NCBI RefSeq assembly: GCF_000711245.1 | Contig: NZ_JOMH01000001.1 | Location: forward strand, 1,792,830-1,856,829 | Length of the DNA stretch: 64,000 bases | Reading direction: 5' to 3' | Origin: Polycyclovorans algicola TG408 | Lineage (GTDB): Bacteria; Pseudomonadota; Gammaproteobacteria; Nevskiales; Nevskiaceae | Shown here: piece after piece, positions 39,934 to 47,560 of the stretch | Layout of the letters: every line of letters starts with the position of its first letter | How positions within the stretch are numbered: position 1 is the first letter of the stretch | The notes under the pieces: model-generated | Told to the model about the DNA's origin: nothing | Seen by the model: the letters and a program-made list of their open reading frames with translations, nothing else | Database searches by the model: none | Program-made: the position numbers and the translations under genes

Positions 39934-41469
39934 ATGAAGGCATTACCCAAACTTGGAATGATTGCGTTGGTTGCAAGCATGTCGATGGCGATCACCGCCT
40001 GCGACGACGGCAATGACGGCGCGCCCGGCCCTGCGGGTCCAGAAGGTCCTGCCGGTCCGGGCGGCGACAGCGGCAGCGCGGTGTCAGTCGCGGCAGACCG
40101 CGTCACCACGTCAGCCAACGACCTGCGCGGCCTGACCTACGCCACCGTGGCGCCGAACGCCGGCAAAATCTACGCCTCGGGCTTTGTTGGCACCAGTGAC
40201 GCGACGCGTCAGACCGTGATTGCCCGCTTCAATGCCGATGGCTCGCCCGACACCAGCTTTGGCATTGACGGCTTCGTCGAAATCGAAACCACCGCCGCCG
40301 TGGGTAGTGGCGACGAACAGTCGCTGGGCGTCACCGAGCTGCAGAGCGGCGACGTGATTGCCGCCGTCAATGCCGTGGACGATGACGGGGGCCGCTCGGT
40401 CTACCTGCTGCGCGTCACTGCCGACGGCACCCAGGCTGCCGGCTGGGGCGACGCCGACGGCAAGGTCGAAGTGCCGTTCGGCTGGGCCAACGCCGACAAC
40501 GCCGACTTCCCCGGCGCGCCGGCAGCCCTGCCGACCGACACCGCATGGGACGTCCAGACCGACAAGAGCGTGGGCAGTGACCGCGTGGTGGTCTTCGGCC
40601 TCGGCTCGGCCGGTCCCAACGATGCCAGCCGCACCGACAACGACCGCTTCGTCACGCGGATGAACATCACCGCCACCGGCGCCGAAGTGGACCCGACCTT
40701 CAACGGCGGCGAATCGTCGACCTTCAATGCGACCGGCACGCTGGGTGACAACGCCCGTCGCGGCACGGTTGAAGCCGATGGTTCGATCATGTCGGCCGGC
40801 TACACCAACCTTGGCGAGGGCCTGGGCAACCACGTCATCCTCATCAAGCTCGATGCCAGCGGCGCACCCGACAGCAGCTTCGGCGGCTTCAGTTCGGCGT
40901 CTGACGTGGTGCCGGCGCAGCCGGGTATCGCGGTGTTCAACCCGCTGCTCGTCGATGGGGGGCAGGCGGAAGCCTACGCCGCGGCCCGTCAGAGCACGGG
41001 TGCTTACGTGACCACCGGTTACGGCAATGCTACCGGCGCCGACACGCCGTCGACGCTGGGTTTCGAGACCTCGCTGGCGCAAGACGTCGTGTCGTTCCGT
41101 GCCGATGGCGGCACCGCCACCGACGTCGACACCGGCTGGGGCAGCAACGGCAGCCTCGCCATCCAGAGCGAAGGCAAGGGCTTCCCGTCCAATGAAGATC
41201 GCGGCCGCCACCTGGTGACCTTGCCGGATGACCGCACCGTGCACATTGGCCGCTTTGGCGGTGTGCCCGCGGCCTTCGTCGTGACGGCTGGCGGCGCACC
41301 GGACGCCAGCGTGTTTGGCGACGGCGTGATCGAACTGCCCAGCGACACCATCGACAGCCAGTTCTTCGGCGTCGCCCTCTCGGCCGACGGCAAGCGTGTG
41401 GCGATGACCACCAACAGCAACGCCAATGGCGCGCGGCTGGTGGTACTCAAAGTTGCCGCGTCTGACTGA
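39934..41469 (+). CDS. Lipoprotein with collagen-like segment and delta-60 repeats
   Basis: A 511-residue lipoprotein. The signal peptide 'MKALPKLGMIALVASMSMAITAC' ends in a lipobox-like ITAC. Next comes a short Gly-Pro-rich collagen-like stretch 'GAPGPAGPEGPAGPGGDSG', then repeats of about 60 residues with the pattern 'ARFNADGSPDTSFGIDGF', as in delta-60 repeat proteins, probably a propeller. ATG 39934 has AAGGGAG 7 bases before it; the upstream in-frame ATG 39844 is not used. It opens the probable Fur-controlled locus. The function is unknown; a surface-exposed binding role is possible. A strong hairpin follows the gene. Confidence 0.82.
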   Translation: MKALPKLGMIALVASMSMAITACDDGNDGAPGPAGPEGPAGPGGDSGSAVSVAADRVTTSANDLRGLTYATVAPNAGKIYASGFVGTSDATRQTVIARFNADGSPDTSFGIDGFVEIETTAAVGSGDEQSLGVTELQSGDVIAAVNAVDDDGGRSVYLLRVTADGTQAAGWGDADGKVEVPFGWANADNADFPGAPAALPTDTAWDVQTDKSVGSDRVVVFGLGSAGPNDASRTDNDRFVTRMNITATGAEVDPTFNGGESSTFNATGTLGDNARRGTVEADGSIMSAGYTNLGEGLGNHVILIKLDASGAPDSSFGGFSSASDVVPAQPGIAVFNPLLVDGGQAEAYAAARQSTGAYVTTGYGNATGADTPSTLGFETSLAQDVVSFRADGGTATDVDTGWGSNGSLAIQSEGKGFPSNEDRGRHLVTLPDDRTVHIGRFGGVPAAFVVTAGGAPDASVFGDGVIELPSDTIDSQFFGVALSADGKRVAMTTNSNANGARLVVLKVAASD

Positions 41470-41535
41470 ATCGTCAGGCGGGGCATTAGAATTGCGTCCG
41501 CCAGCGAATGCATGGCGTATGCGAATGCGAATGAG

Positions 41536-41573
41536 TCGTCGGCCGGGCTATTGCCCGGCCGACGATTCTGTTT
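41536..41573 (+). terminator. Strong hairpin between lipoprotein and imelysin genes
   Basis: TCGTCGGCCGGGC (41536-41548) and GCCCGGCCGACGA (41553-41565) pair perfectly over 13 bases with a TATT loop. The tail TTCTGTTT is a poor U tract. It could be a terminator or a partial stop lowering expression of the genes after it. Confidence 0.6.
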
Positions 41574-41620
41574 GAGGGCATGACGGGCCTCTCTCGACCT
41601 CGAGGGGCCACCTCACTTTA

Positions 41621-42946
41621 ATGACGAGCGAACCCATGGAACGAATCGACCTCTCTTCAATTCTCCGGCACACCGTGCAGCGCACCGTGGGCGTCGGTCT
41701 GTTGGCCAGTGTCTCGATGCTGGCGGCGTGTGGTGGTGGGGGAGGTGGTGGTGGCGGCGGTAACCCCGATCCGAGTCCGACCCCCAATCCCAGTGTCAGT
41801 CCCAGCCCCACGCCCGACCCCGGCGGCTTGGTCGGCGACGCGGCGCGCCGCGCGGTGCTGGCCGACATTGGTGACGACATCATCCTGCCGGCGCTGCGTG
41901 ATTTCGATGCGCAGGCGGCAAGTCTGGTCACCGCTGCCGAGGCTTATGCCGACGCGCCGGCTGACGTTGCACTGCGGCAGGCGACCCAAGCGGCCTGGGA
42001 CGCAGCCATGACCTCATGGCAGCGCAACGAAGTGCTGCAGGTAGGCCCCGCAGGTCGCTCAACCAATCCGGACATGGTCGCCGGGGGGCAGGATTTTCGT
42101 GACCTCATCTATTCATGGCCGGTGACGCTGAATGCCTGTGCGCTGGAAGCGGCCGCAGATGCCGGCACCGAGGTCAATGCCGCCACACCCATTAACCGGG
42201 TTGGGCTGGGCGCGCTGGAGCATTTGCTCTTTACCGACGTGCCGCCTGCCGCATGTGATGCGCAGCCCGACACCGCAGCGCGCGCCGCACACGTGGTGCG
42301 CCTTGCCCAGCGGGTGGCGGTGGTGGCCAGCGCCTTGCGTGATCGTTGGGAGCCGGACGCGGGCAATTTCATCGAACAGTGGCGCACCGCCGGTGATGGC
42401 AGCAACGTCTACATGTCGCCGCAGGCTGGCCTCAACGCGGTGTCGATCGCGCTGTTCTACGCCGAGAAGAGCAGCAAGGACCGGAAGATTGCTTATCCCA
42501 GCGGCTTGCCGGCGGCAGGGCTGGAGTGCACGGACGAGGTGGCGTGCCCGGAGTTCCTCGAGTCACGGCTGTCGCGACGCTCGGGGGAGAACCTGATCGC
42601 CAACTACCAGGCGTTTCGTGACGTGTTTACCGGGGTCAACGACGGCCTCGGCATGAACGACTTGCTGGAAGGCATCGGTCGCGAAGAACTCGCTGCCCAG
42701 ATCGTCGCCGAGCTGGATGACCTGCTGGCGGCGCTGGCCGCGATCGAAGACGACGGTGGCTTCGACGCTGCGGTCGAAGGCATTGATGACAGCACCGAGT
42801 GCATGAACGCGTTTTCCAGTTCCAGCGGCCTTGCGCCGTGCGCGTTGCTGGGTGTGTCCAAAACGGCGATGGACACCTTCCGTGGGCCCATCGTCTCGGC
42901 GCTGAACCTGGCCGTGCCCCAGGCGGCGGCGGGTGACAACGACTGA
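41621..42946 (+). CDS. Imelysin-family (M75/EfeO-like) lipoprotein
   Basis: A 441-residue lipoprotein. A long signal ends 'SVSMLAACGGGG' with lipobox LAAC, followed by a ten-Gly and Pro/Ser-rich tether, then the all-helical imelysin domain. 'AWDAAMTSWQRNEVLQVGP' and 'DFRDLIYSWPVTLNACALE' are typical of the family. The place of its GxHxxE motif reads 'GLGALEHLLF', without the His, a change seen by eye that may affect metal binding. Imelysins occur with iron uptake genes and are thought to bind or hand over iron at the cell surface or in the periplasm. ATG 41621 is used; ATG 41636 is possible. The HTTM gene follows at 17 bases. Confidence 0.82.
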   Translation: MTSEPMERIDLSSILRHTVQRTVGVGLLASVSMLAACGGGGGGGGGGNPDPSPTPNPSVSPSPTPDPGGLVGDAARRAVLADIGDDIILPALRDFDAQAASLVTAAEAYADAPADVALRQATQAAWDAAMTSWQRNEVLQVGPAGRSTNPDMVAGGQDFRDLIYSWPVTLNACALEAAADAGTEVNAATPINRVGLGALEHLLFTDVPPAACDAQPDTAARAAHVVRLAQRVAVVASALRDRWEPDAGNFIEQWRTAGDGSNVYMSPQAGLNAVSIALFYAEKSSKDRKIAYPSGLPAAGLECTDEVACPEFLESRLSRRSGENLIANYQAFRDVFTGVNDGLGMNDLLEGIGREELAAQIVAELDDLLAALAAIEDDGGFDAAVEGIDDSTECMNAFSSSSGLAPCALLGVSKTAMDTFRGPIVSALNLAVPQAAAGDND

Positions 42947-42963
42947 ACCCGGAGCCTGAATCG

Positions 42964-44361
42964 GTGGGAGAACGGCTGCTGCGGACCCTGACCGCGCCGC
43001 GTGACATCGCGGCGCTGGCGGTGTTTCGCATGCTCATCGGCGCGCTGATGTGTGTCGGCGCGCTGCGCTTCATGCGCAACGGCTGGATCGAGCGGCTGTA
43101 TGTCGAGCCGACGTTCCACTTCAAGTATTGGGGGTTCGGCTGGGTGCAGGTGCCGGGTGAAACCGGCTTGTATCTGCTTTATGCCGGTATCGCGTTCACC
43201 GCCTTCATGGTCGCCATCGGCGCGCTCTACCGCGTCGCCATCATCGCCTTCTGGTGCCTGTTCACCTACGCCGAGCTGATGGATGTCACCACCTACCTGA
43301 ATCACTATTATTTCATCAGCCTGCTGACCTTGATTCTGTGTTTTCTGTCGCCGCACCGTGCGTGGTCGGTCGATGCATGGCTGCGACCGAAGTTGCGCGC
43401 GATGACGCTGCCGGCGTGGCAGACGTACTGGCTGCGCTTCCAGGTGGGCCTGCTGTACTTCTACGCGGGCTGGGCCAAGTTCGAGCCGGACTGGTTGCTG
43501 CATGCCCAGCCGCTGAACATCTGGCTGCCGCCGCACAGCGGTCTGCCGCTGCTTGGGCCATTGCTCGAATTTTCTTGGGTGCATTACGCGTTCTCGTGGT
43601 TCGCGTTCATGTTCGATGTGACCATCATCGGTTTCATGCTGTGGCGGCGCACGCGGCTGTTGGCGTTCGCAGTGATTCTGGTGTTCCACTGGTTCACGCA
43701 TCTGTTTTTCAACATCGGCCTGTTCCCGTTCATCATGGTGTTTGCGGTGCTGGTGTTCTTCGACGCCGACTGGCCACGTACCTTGCTCGCGCGCCTGCGT
43801 TTGCCGTCGCCAGCACCGGCCGCCGTGGCCAACGTCGGCGCGGCCGGGGCGCCGCGCTGGTCGCCTCTGGCGACGACCTTCGCCCTGATGGTGCTGGTGT
43901 TTTCGATGATCCAGTTCGTGTTGCCGCTGCGGCAGTGGTGGTATCCCGGCACGGTGATCTGGCACGAGCAGGGCATGCGCTTTTCGTGGCGGGTGATGCT
44001 GCGCGAGAAGTCGGGTGTTCTGGAATACCGTGTGGTCACTGCGGATGGGCGCACGCGGCTGGTGTTTCCGCGTGATTACCTCACCGAACAGCAATACCGC
44101 GAGATGGCCGGCCAGCCCGACCTGATCCTGCAATTGGCCCACCACATTCGCGATGACTTTGACGCGCGCGGTCTGGGCCCGGTGCAGGTGTACGCCGACT
44201 CACAAGTGTCACTGAACGGCCGCGCCGCCCAGCGGATGATCGACCCTGCCGTCGATCTCGCCCATGTCGAAGATGGCCTGGCCCGCGCGGAGTGGATCTT
44301 GCCGGCACCGGAGGGTCCACCGCCATTGCACCGGCCGCTGCGCCTGGCGGTGACGCCGTGA
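42964..44361 (+). CDS. HTTM-domain membrane protein (vitamin K-dependent gamma-carboxylase-like)
   Basis: A 465-residue inner-membrane protein with about nine helices in the first 310 residues and a soluble C-terminal part. 'AALAVFRMLIGALMCVGALRF', 'LNHYYFISLLTLILCFLSP', 'RFQVGLLYFYAGWAKFEPDWL' and 'FHWFTHLFFNIGLFPFIMVF' are hallmarks of HTTM domains, distant relatives of the vertebrate gamma-glutamyl carboxylase. The bacterial role is mostly unknown. It starts with GTG 42964, 17 bases after the imelysin gene, and its stop overlaps the start of the DCC gene (GTGA), so the two are coupled. The pair recalls the carboxylase and thiol-redox partnership, but that comparison is speculative. Confidence 0.82.
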   Translation: MGERLLRTLTAPRDIAALAVFRMLIGALMCVGALRFMRNGWIERLYVEPTFHFKYWGFGWVQVPGETGLYLLYAGIAFTAFMVAIGALYRVAIIAFWCLFTYAELMDVTTYLNHYYFISLLTLILCFLSPHRAWSVDAWLRPKLRAMTLPAWQTYWLRFQVGLLYFYAGWAKFEPDWLLHAQPLNIWLPPHSGLPLLGPLLEFSWVHYAFSWFAFMFDVTIIGFMLWRRTRLLAFAVILVFHWFTHLFFNIGLFPFIMVFAVLVFFDADWPRTLLARLRLPSPAPAAVANVGAAGAPRWSPLATTFALMVLVFSMIQFVLPLRQWWYPGTVIWHEQGMRFSWRVMLREKSGVLEYRVVTADGRTRLVFPRDYLTEQQYREMAGQPDLILQLAHHIRDDFDARGLGPVQVYADSQVSLNGRAAQRMIDPAVDLAHVEDGLARAEWILPAPEGPPPLHRPLRLAVTP

Positions 44362-44786
44362 GCGAAACCCCCGACGCTGCCGTACTGCTGTTTGACGGTG
44401 ACTGCGCCTTCTGCAACGGCTGTGTGCGCTGGTTGCTGCGCCACGAACGGCGACCGCGCTATCAATTTGCCGCGTTGCAGTCAGACGCCGCGCAACCGCT
44501 GCTAGCCCGCTTTGAGGTGCCCCCCGGCGATCTCGGCAGCGTGCTGGTGATCGACCACGGCCGGCTGTACCGCAAAACCGCGGCCGTCTTGCATCTGTTG
44601 CCCGAGCTGCGCTGGCCGTGGCCGCTGCTGCGCGTGTTTGTGCTGGTGCCGCGTGTCCTCCGCGACGCGGTCTACGACTTTGTTGGCGCGCGCCGCTACC
44701 GCTGGTGGGGGCGCGCGACCTCCTGTGTGATTGCCGACCCGGCGTGGCACAGCCGTGTCCTGACCCTTCCTTCTTCCGTCTCCTGA
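44358..44786 (+). CDS. DCC-family thiol-disulfide protein (DUF393)
   Basis: A 142-residue protein with 'LLFDGDCAFCNGCVRWLL' at residues 10-27: the DxxCxxC motif that names the DCC family, in a thioredoxin-like fold. The rest ('FAALQSDAAQPLLARF', 'RVLRDAVYDFVGARRY') matches the family pattern and length. No signal peptide is seen, so it should act in the cytoplasm or at the membrane's inner face. GTG 44358 overlaps the HTTM stop, and the TonB receptor gene starts 2 bases after its stop codon. It probably works with the HTTM protein. Confidence 0.88.
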   Translation: MSETPDAAVLLFDGDCAFCNGCVRWLLRHERRPRYQFAALQSDAAQPLLARFEVPPGDLGSVLVIDHGRLYRKTAAVLHLLPELRWPWPLLRVFVLVPRVLRDAVYDFVGARRYRWWGRATSCVIADPAWHSRVLTLPSSVS

Positions 44787-44788
44787 TC

Positions 44789-46978
44789 ATGACCCCACGA
44801 TTTGCCTTTGCCGCCGCGCTGCTTGGTTTTGCCGTCTCGCCGGTATTCGCCCAAGACGCCACCCCCGAGGCGTCGCCGCCACCTGCCGACCGCGAGCCGA
44901 TGACCGAGATCACCGTGTTCGGCGTGCGCAGCGACCCGGACCGGGTTGCCGGTTCAGCGCATCGCATTGATCAGGAGACCTTGGAGGAATACCGCTACGA
45001 CGACATCAACCGGGTGCTCAATTTCGTGCCCGGGGTGTACGTGCGCGAAGAAGACGGTGAGGGCCTGCGCCCCAACATCGGCCTGCGCGGTGCCAGCGCC
45101 GACCGCAGCCAGAAAGTGACGTTGATGGAAGACGGCATTCTCATCGGCCCGGCGCCGTATTCAGCGCCGGCGGCCTACTTTTTTCCGCTGACCACGCGCA
45201 TGGTGGGCGTCGAGGTGTTCAAGGGGCCGGCGTCGATTCAGCACGGTCCGCAGACCATCGGCGGCGCGGTGAACCTGGTGTCGGCGCCGATTCCCGACAA
45301 GACCGAGGCGATGATCGATGCGGCAGGCGGCAGTGACGCCTTCCGCCGTCTGCACCTGCGCGGCGGCTCGCGCTGGGGCGACACCGGGCTGATGGGCGAA
45401 TTCGTCCACCTCGGCAGCGACGGCTTCAAGCAACTCGACGGCGGTGGTGACACCGGCTTCGAGAAGAACGAGCTGCTCGCCAAAGGCGCTTGGAACCTGG
45501 GCGTCGGCACCCTGGAAGTGCGCGTGGGCTATGCCGACGAGGTGTCCAACGAAACCTATCTGGGCCTCACCGAGGCCGATTTTCGTGACAACGCCACCCG
45601 TCGCTACCGCGCCAGTGCGCTGGACCGCATGGACTGGGAATGGAGCGGTGGCCGCATCGGCTGGAGCCAGCCGTTGCTGGGCGGCTCGCTGAAGCTGACC
45701 GGCTACGCCCAGAACTTCACCCGGGCCTGGCGCAAGTTCAACAACTTTGGCGGCGCCGACATTCGCGAAGTGCTGGCCAACCCGGAGACGCCGTTCAACC
45801 AGTTGTTCGTCGGCGTGTTGCAGGGCGAGGACACCGACGGCGTGGCCGGGTCGCCCGATGACCTGCGCATCGGCACCAACGACCGTGACTTTGTGGCCAG
45901 CGGCGTGCAGGGCGAGATGAACTGGGAATTTGGCGAGCGCGTGACCCACCTGTTGCAGGTCGGTTTGCGCTTTCACTACGACGAGATCGAGCGTCTGCAC
46001 GACGAATTCGCCTTCGAGCAGATCAACGGCCAGTTGGTCGACAACGGGCGCTCGCGCGCCATCCTCACCGACAACATGGCCGACACCGAAGCCTTGGCGC
46101 TGTGGCTGCGCGACGAAATCATCATTGATCGCTGGACCTTTGTGCCGGGCGTGCGGGTCGAGTCCATCCGCTCAACGATCGAAGACCGCCTGGCCGGCGG
46201 CGCGCGCGACAACGACTACACGGTGGTGCTGCCCGGCCTGGGTGTGAGCTACGAGTTGACCGCCGATCTGCGTCTGTTGGCCGGCGTTCACCGCGGCTTT
46301 GCCCCGGCCGCACCTTCGGTGACCGCCGAAAACGATCCCGAAAAGTCGGTCAACTACGAGGCCGGCGCCCGTTGGCAGAGCCTGTTCGGCCAGTTCGAGG
46401 CCATCGCCTTTTTCAATGACTACAGCAACCTCACCGCCATTTGCACGGTGTCGTCGGGGTGCTCGCCGTCAGACCTCGACACCCAGACCAATGCCGGCGC
46501 GGTCGAGGCCTACGGACTTGAAGCGGGCTGGCATCACAGCTTCGCCGTCCGGCCGGGGCTGTCGGTGCCGCTGCGCTTGACCTACACCTTCACCGAGGCC
46601 GAGTTTGGCGAGTCGTTCGTGTCGTCCGACCCGCAGTTTGGCAACGTCGAGGCGGGCTTTGAGCTGCCGTATGTGCCGCGCGACCGTGCCAACGCCATGT
46701 TGGGGCTCGACGGTGGAAAGTGGGGCGCCGACCTGTCGGTCTCTTACCTGTCGCGCATGCGTGACCGTGCCGGCAGCGGGGCGTTCTCGAGCAGCGAGGG
46801 GTCTGACGACTTCGTGGTGCTGGACCTGGCCGCGCGCTATCAGGTCCTGCCGAAGCTGGAACTCAACGGTCGCATCGACAATCTGCTGGATGAGGAATAT
46901 GTGGTGGCGCGGCGGCCTTACGGTGCGCGGCCGGGCAAGTCGCAGGTCTTCCAGGTGGGTGTGGTCTACCGCTATTGA
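44789..46978 (+). CDS. TonB-dependent receptor, FecA-like
   Basis: A 729-residue outer-membrane receptor. The signal peptide ends at 'SPVFAQ'. A TonB-box-like 'MTEITVFG' lies near residue 36. The plug follows ('INRVLNFVPGVYVREEDGEGLRPNIGLRGASADRSQKVTLMED') with 'GPQTIGGAVNLVS', then the 22-strand barrel ending 'GKSQVFQVGVVYRY' with the usual aromatic C terminus. The plug is most like ferric-citrate type receptors, but the ligand cannot be read. There is no N-terminal signalling domain, so it does not drive a sigma/anti-sigma pair. The Fur box at the head of the locus and the imelysin gene support iron uptake. ATG 44789 is used; the open frame before it overlaps the DCC gene. Confidence 0.9.
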   Translation: MTPRFAFAAALLGFAVSPVFAQDATPEASPPPADREPMTEITVFGVRSDPDRVAGSAHRIDQETLEEYRYDDINRVLNFVPGVYVREEDGEGLRPNIGLRGASADRSQKVTLMEDGILIGPAPYSAPAAYFFPLTTRMVGVEVFKGPASIQHGPQTIGGAVNLVSAPIPDKTEAMIDAAGGSDAFRRLHLRGGSRWGDTGLMGEFVHLGSDGFKQLDGGGDTGFEKNELLAKGAWNLGVGTLEVRVGYADEVSNETYLGLTEADFRDNATRRYRASALDRMDWEWSGGRIGWSQPLLGGSLKLTGYAQNFTRAWRKFNNFGGADIREVLANPETPFNQLFVGVLQGEDTDGVAGSPDDLRIGTNDRDFVASGVQGEMNWEFGERVTHLLQVGLRFHYDEIERLHDEFAFEQINGQLVDNGRSRAILTDNMADTEALALWLRDEIIIDRWTFVPGVRVESIRSTIEDRLAGGARDNDYTVVLPGLGVSYELTADLRLLAGVHRGFAPAAPSVTAENDPEKSVNYEAGARWQSLFGQFEAIAFFNDYSNLTAICTVSSGCSPSDLDTQTNAGAVEAYGLEAGWHHSFAVRPGLSVPLRLTYTFTEAEFGESFVSSDPQFGNVEAGFELPYVPRDRANAMLGLDGGKWGADLSVSYLSRMRDRAGSGAFSSSEGSDDFVVLDLAARYQVLPKLELNGRIDNLLDEEYVVARRPYGARPGKSQVFQVGVVYRY

Positions 46979-47087
46979 TCAGCCGTGACGCGTCGGTGGG
47001 CCCGCCACGTCGGGCCGCGTTCATCCGTTAAGCCGACCGCTTCGTAGTGTGTGCCATCGTGATCGTCACTGATGCTCGGAGTTGACC

Positions 47088-47504
47088 ATGTCAAACATTT
47101 CCCTGTCGCGCCCGCTGGCAAGCGGGCTTGTCATGATCCTTTGCCTCGGCCTCGTGGGGGGCTGCGCCAGCCGTTCGGAGTCGCCGGGCCCGCGCGATGA
47201 CGATGCGCGGGCCGAGCAATGCGGCGTCTGCGGCAAGGTCCGCTTCGTTCAGCAAGTGGTGCAGCAAAGCGGCCCGAGTGCGCCCAGCGCCGATGGAGGT
47301 TTGCTAGGCGGCGTGACCGGCGGCGTGGTCCGCGCACCCGGAGTTGGGGTGGCCAACAGCCGTCAGGTATTGGACCGCCTGACCATCGACATGGACTTTG
47401 GCGGTTCGCAAATCGTTGAAATCCCGGGCCCCAGTGGCATCCGTCGCGGTGATCGGGTCGAGGTGCGCGGTAACTTCGTGACCGTGATTCGCGACGAATT
47501 CTGA
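47088..47504 (+). CDS. Small outer-membrane-type lipoprotein
   Basis: A 138-residue lipoprotein: 'LVMILCLGLVGGC' ends in the lipobox VGGC. The mature part begins with a polar tail, has a Cys pair 'QCGVCGKV', a short glycine-rich stretch 'GGLLGGVTGGVV', and a C-terminal strand region 'GIRRGDRVEVRGNFVTVIRDEF' like the end of SlyB/glycine-zipper lipoproteins. ATG 47088 has CGGAG seven bases before it. It stands alone between the TonB receptor and uvrB. The role is unknown, perhaps envelope stability. Confidence 0.72.
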   Translation: MSNISLSRPLASGLVMILCLGLVGGCASRSESPGPRDDDARAEQCGVCGKVRFVQQVVQQSGPSAPSADGGLLGGVTGGVVRAPGVGVANSRQVLDRLTIDMDFGGSQIVEIPGPSGIRRGDRVEVRGNFVTVIRDEF

Positions 47505-47560
47505 GCACCTGTACTCGGCGGCTGTGGCACCCTGAGCAGTCCGTCTGACAAGCCGTGCCT

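Noticed and set aside
40111-41244. Minus-strand open frame of 377 codons opposite the delta-60 lipoprotein gene
   Set aside because: Low-complexity Gly/Val/Arg content produced by the repeat gene on the other strand.
42604-44145. Long minus-strand open frame of 513 codons opposite the HTTM gene
   Set aside because: Gln/His/Arg-rich shadow; the plus-strand protein has clear family motifs and helices.
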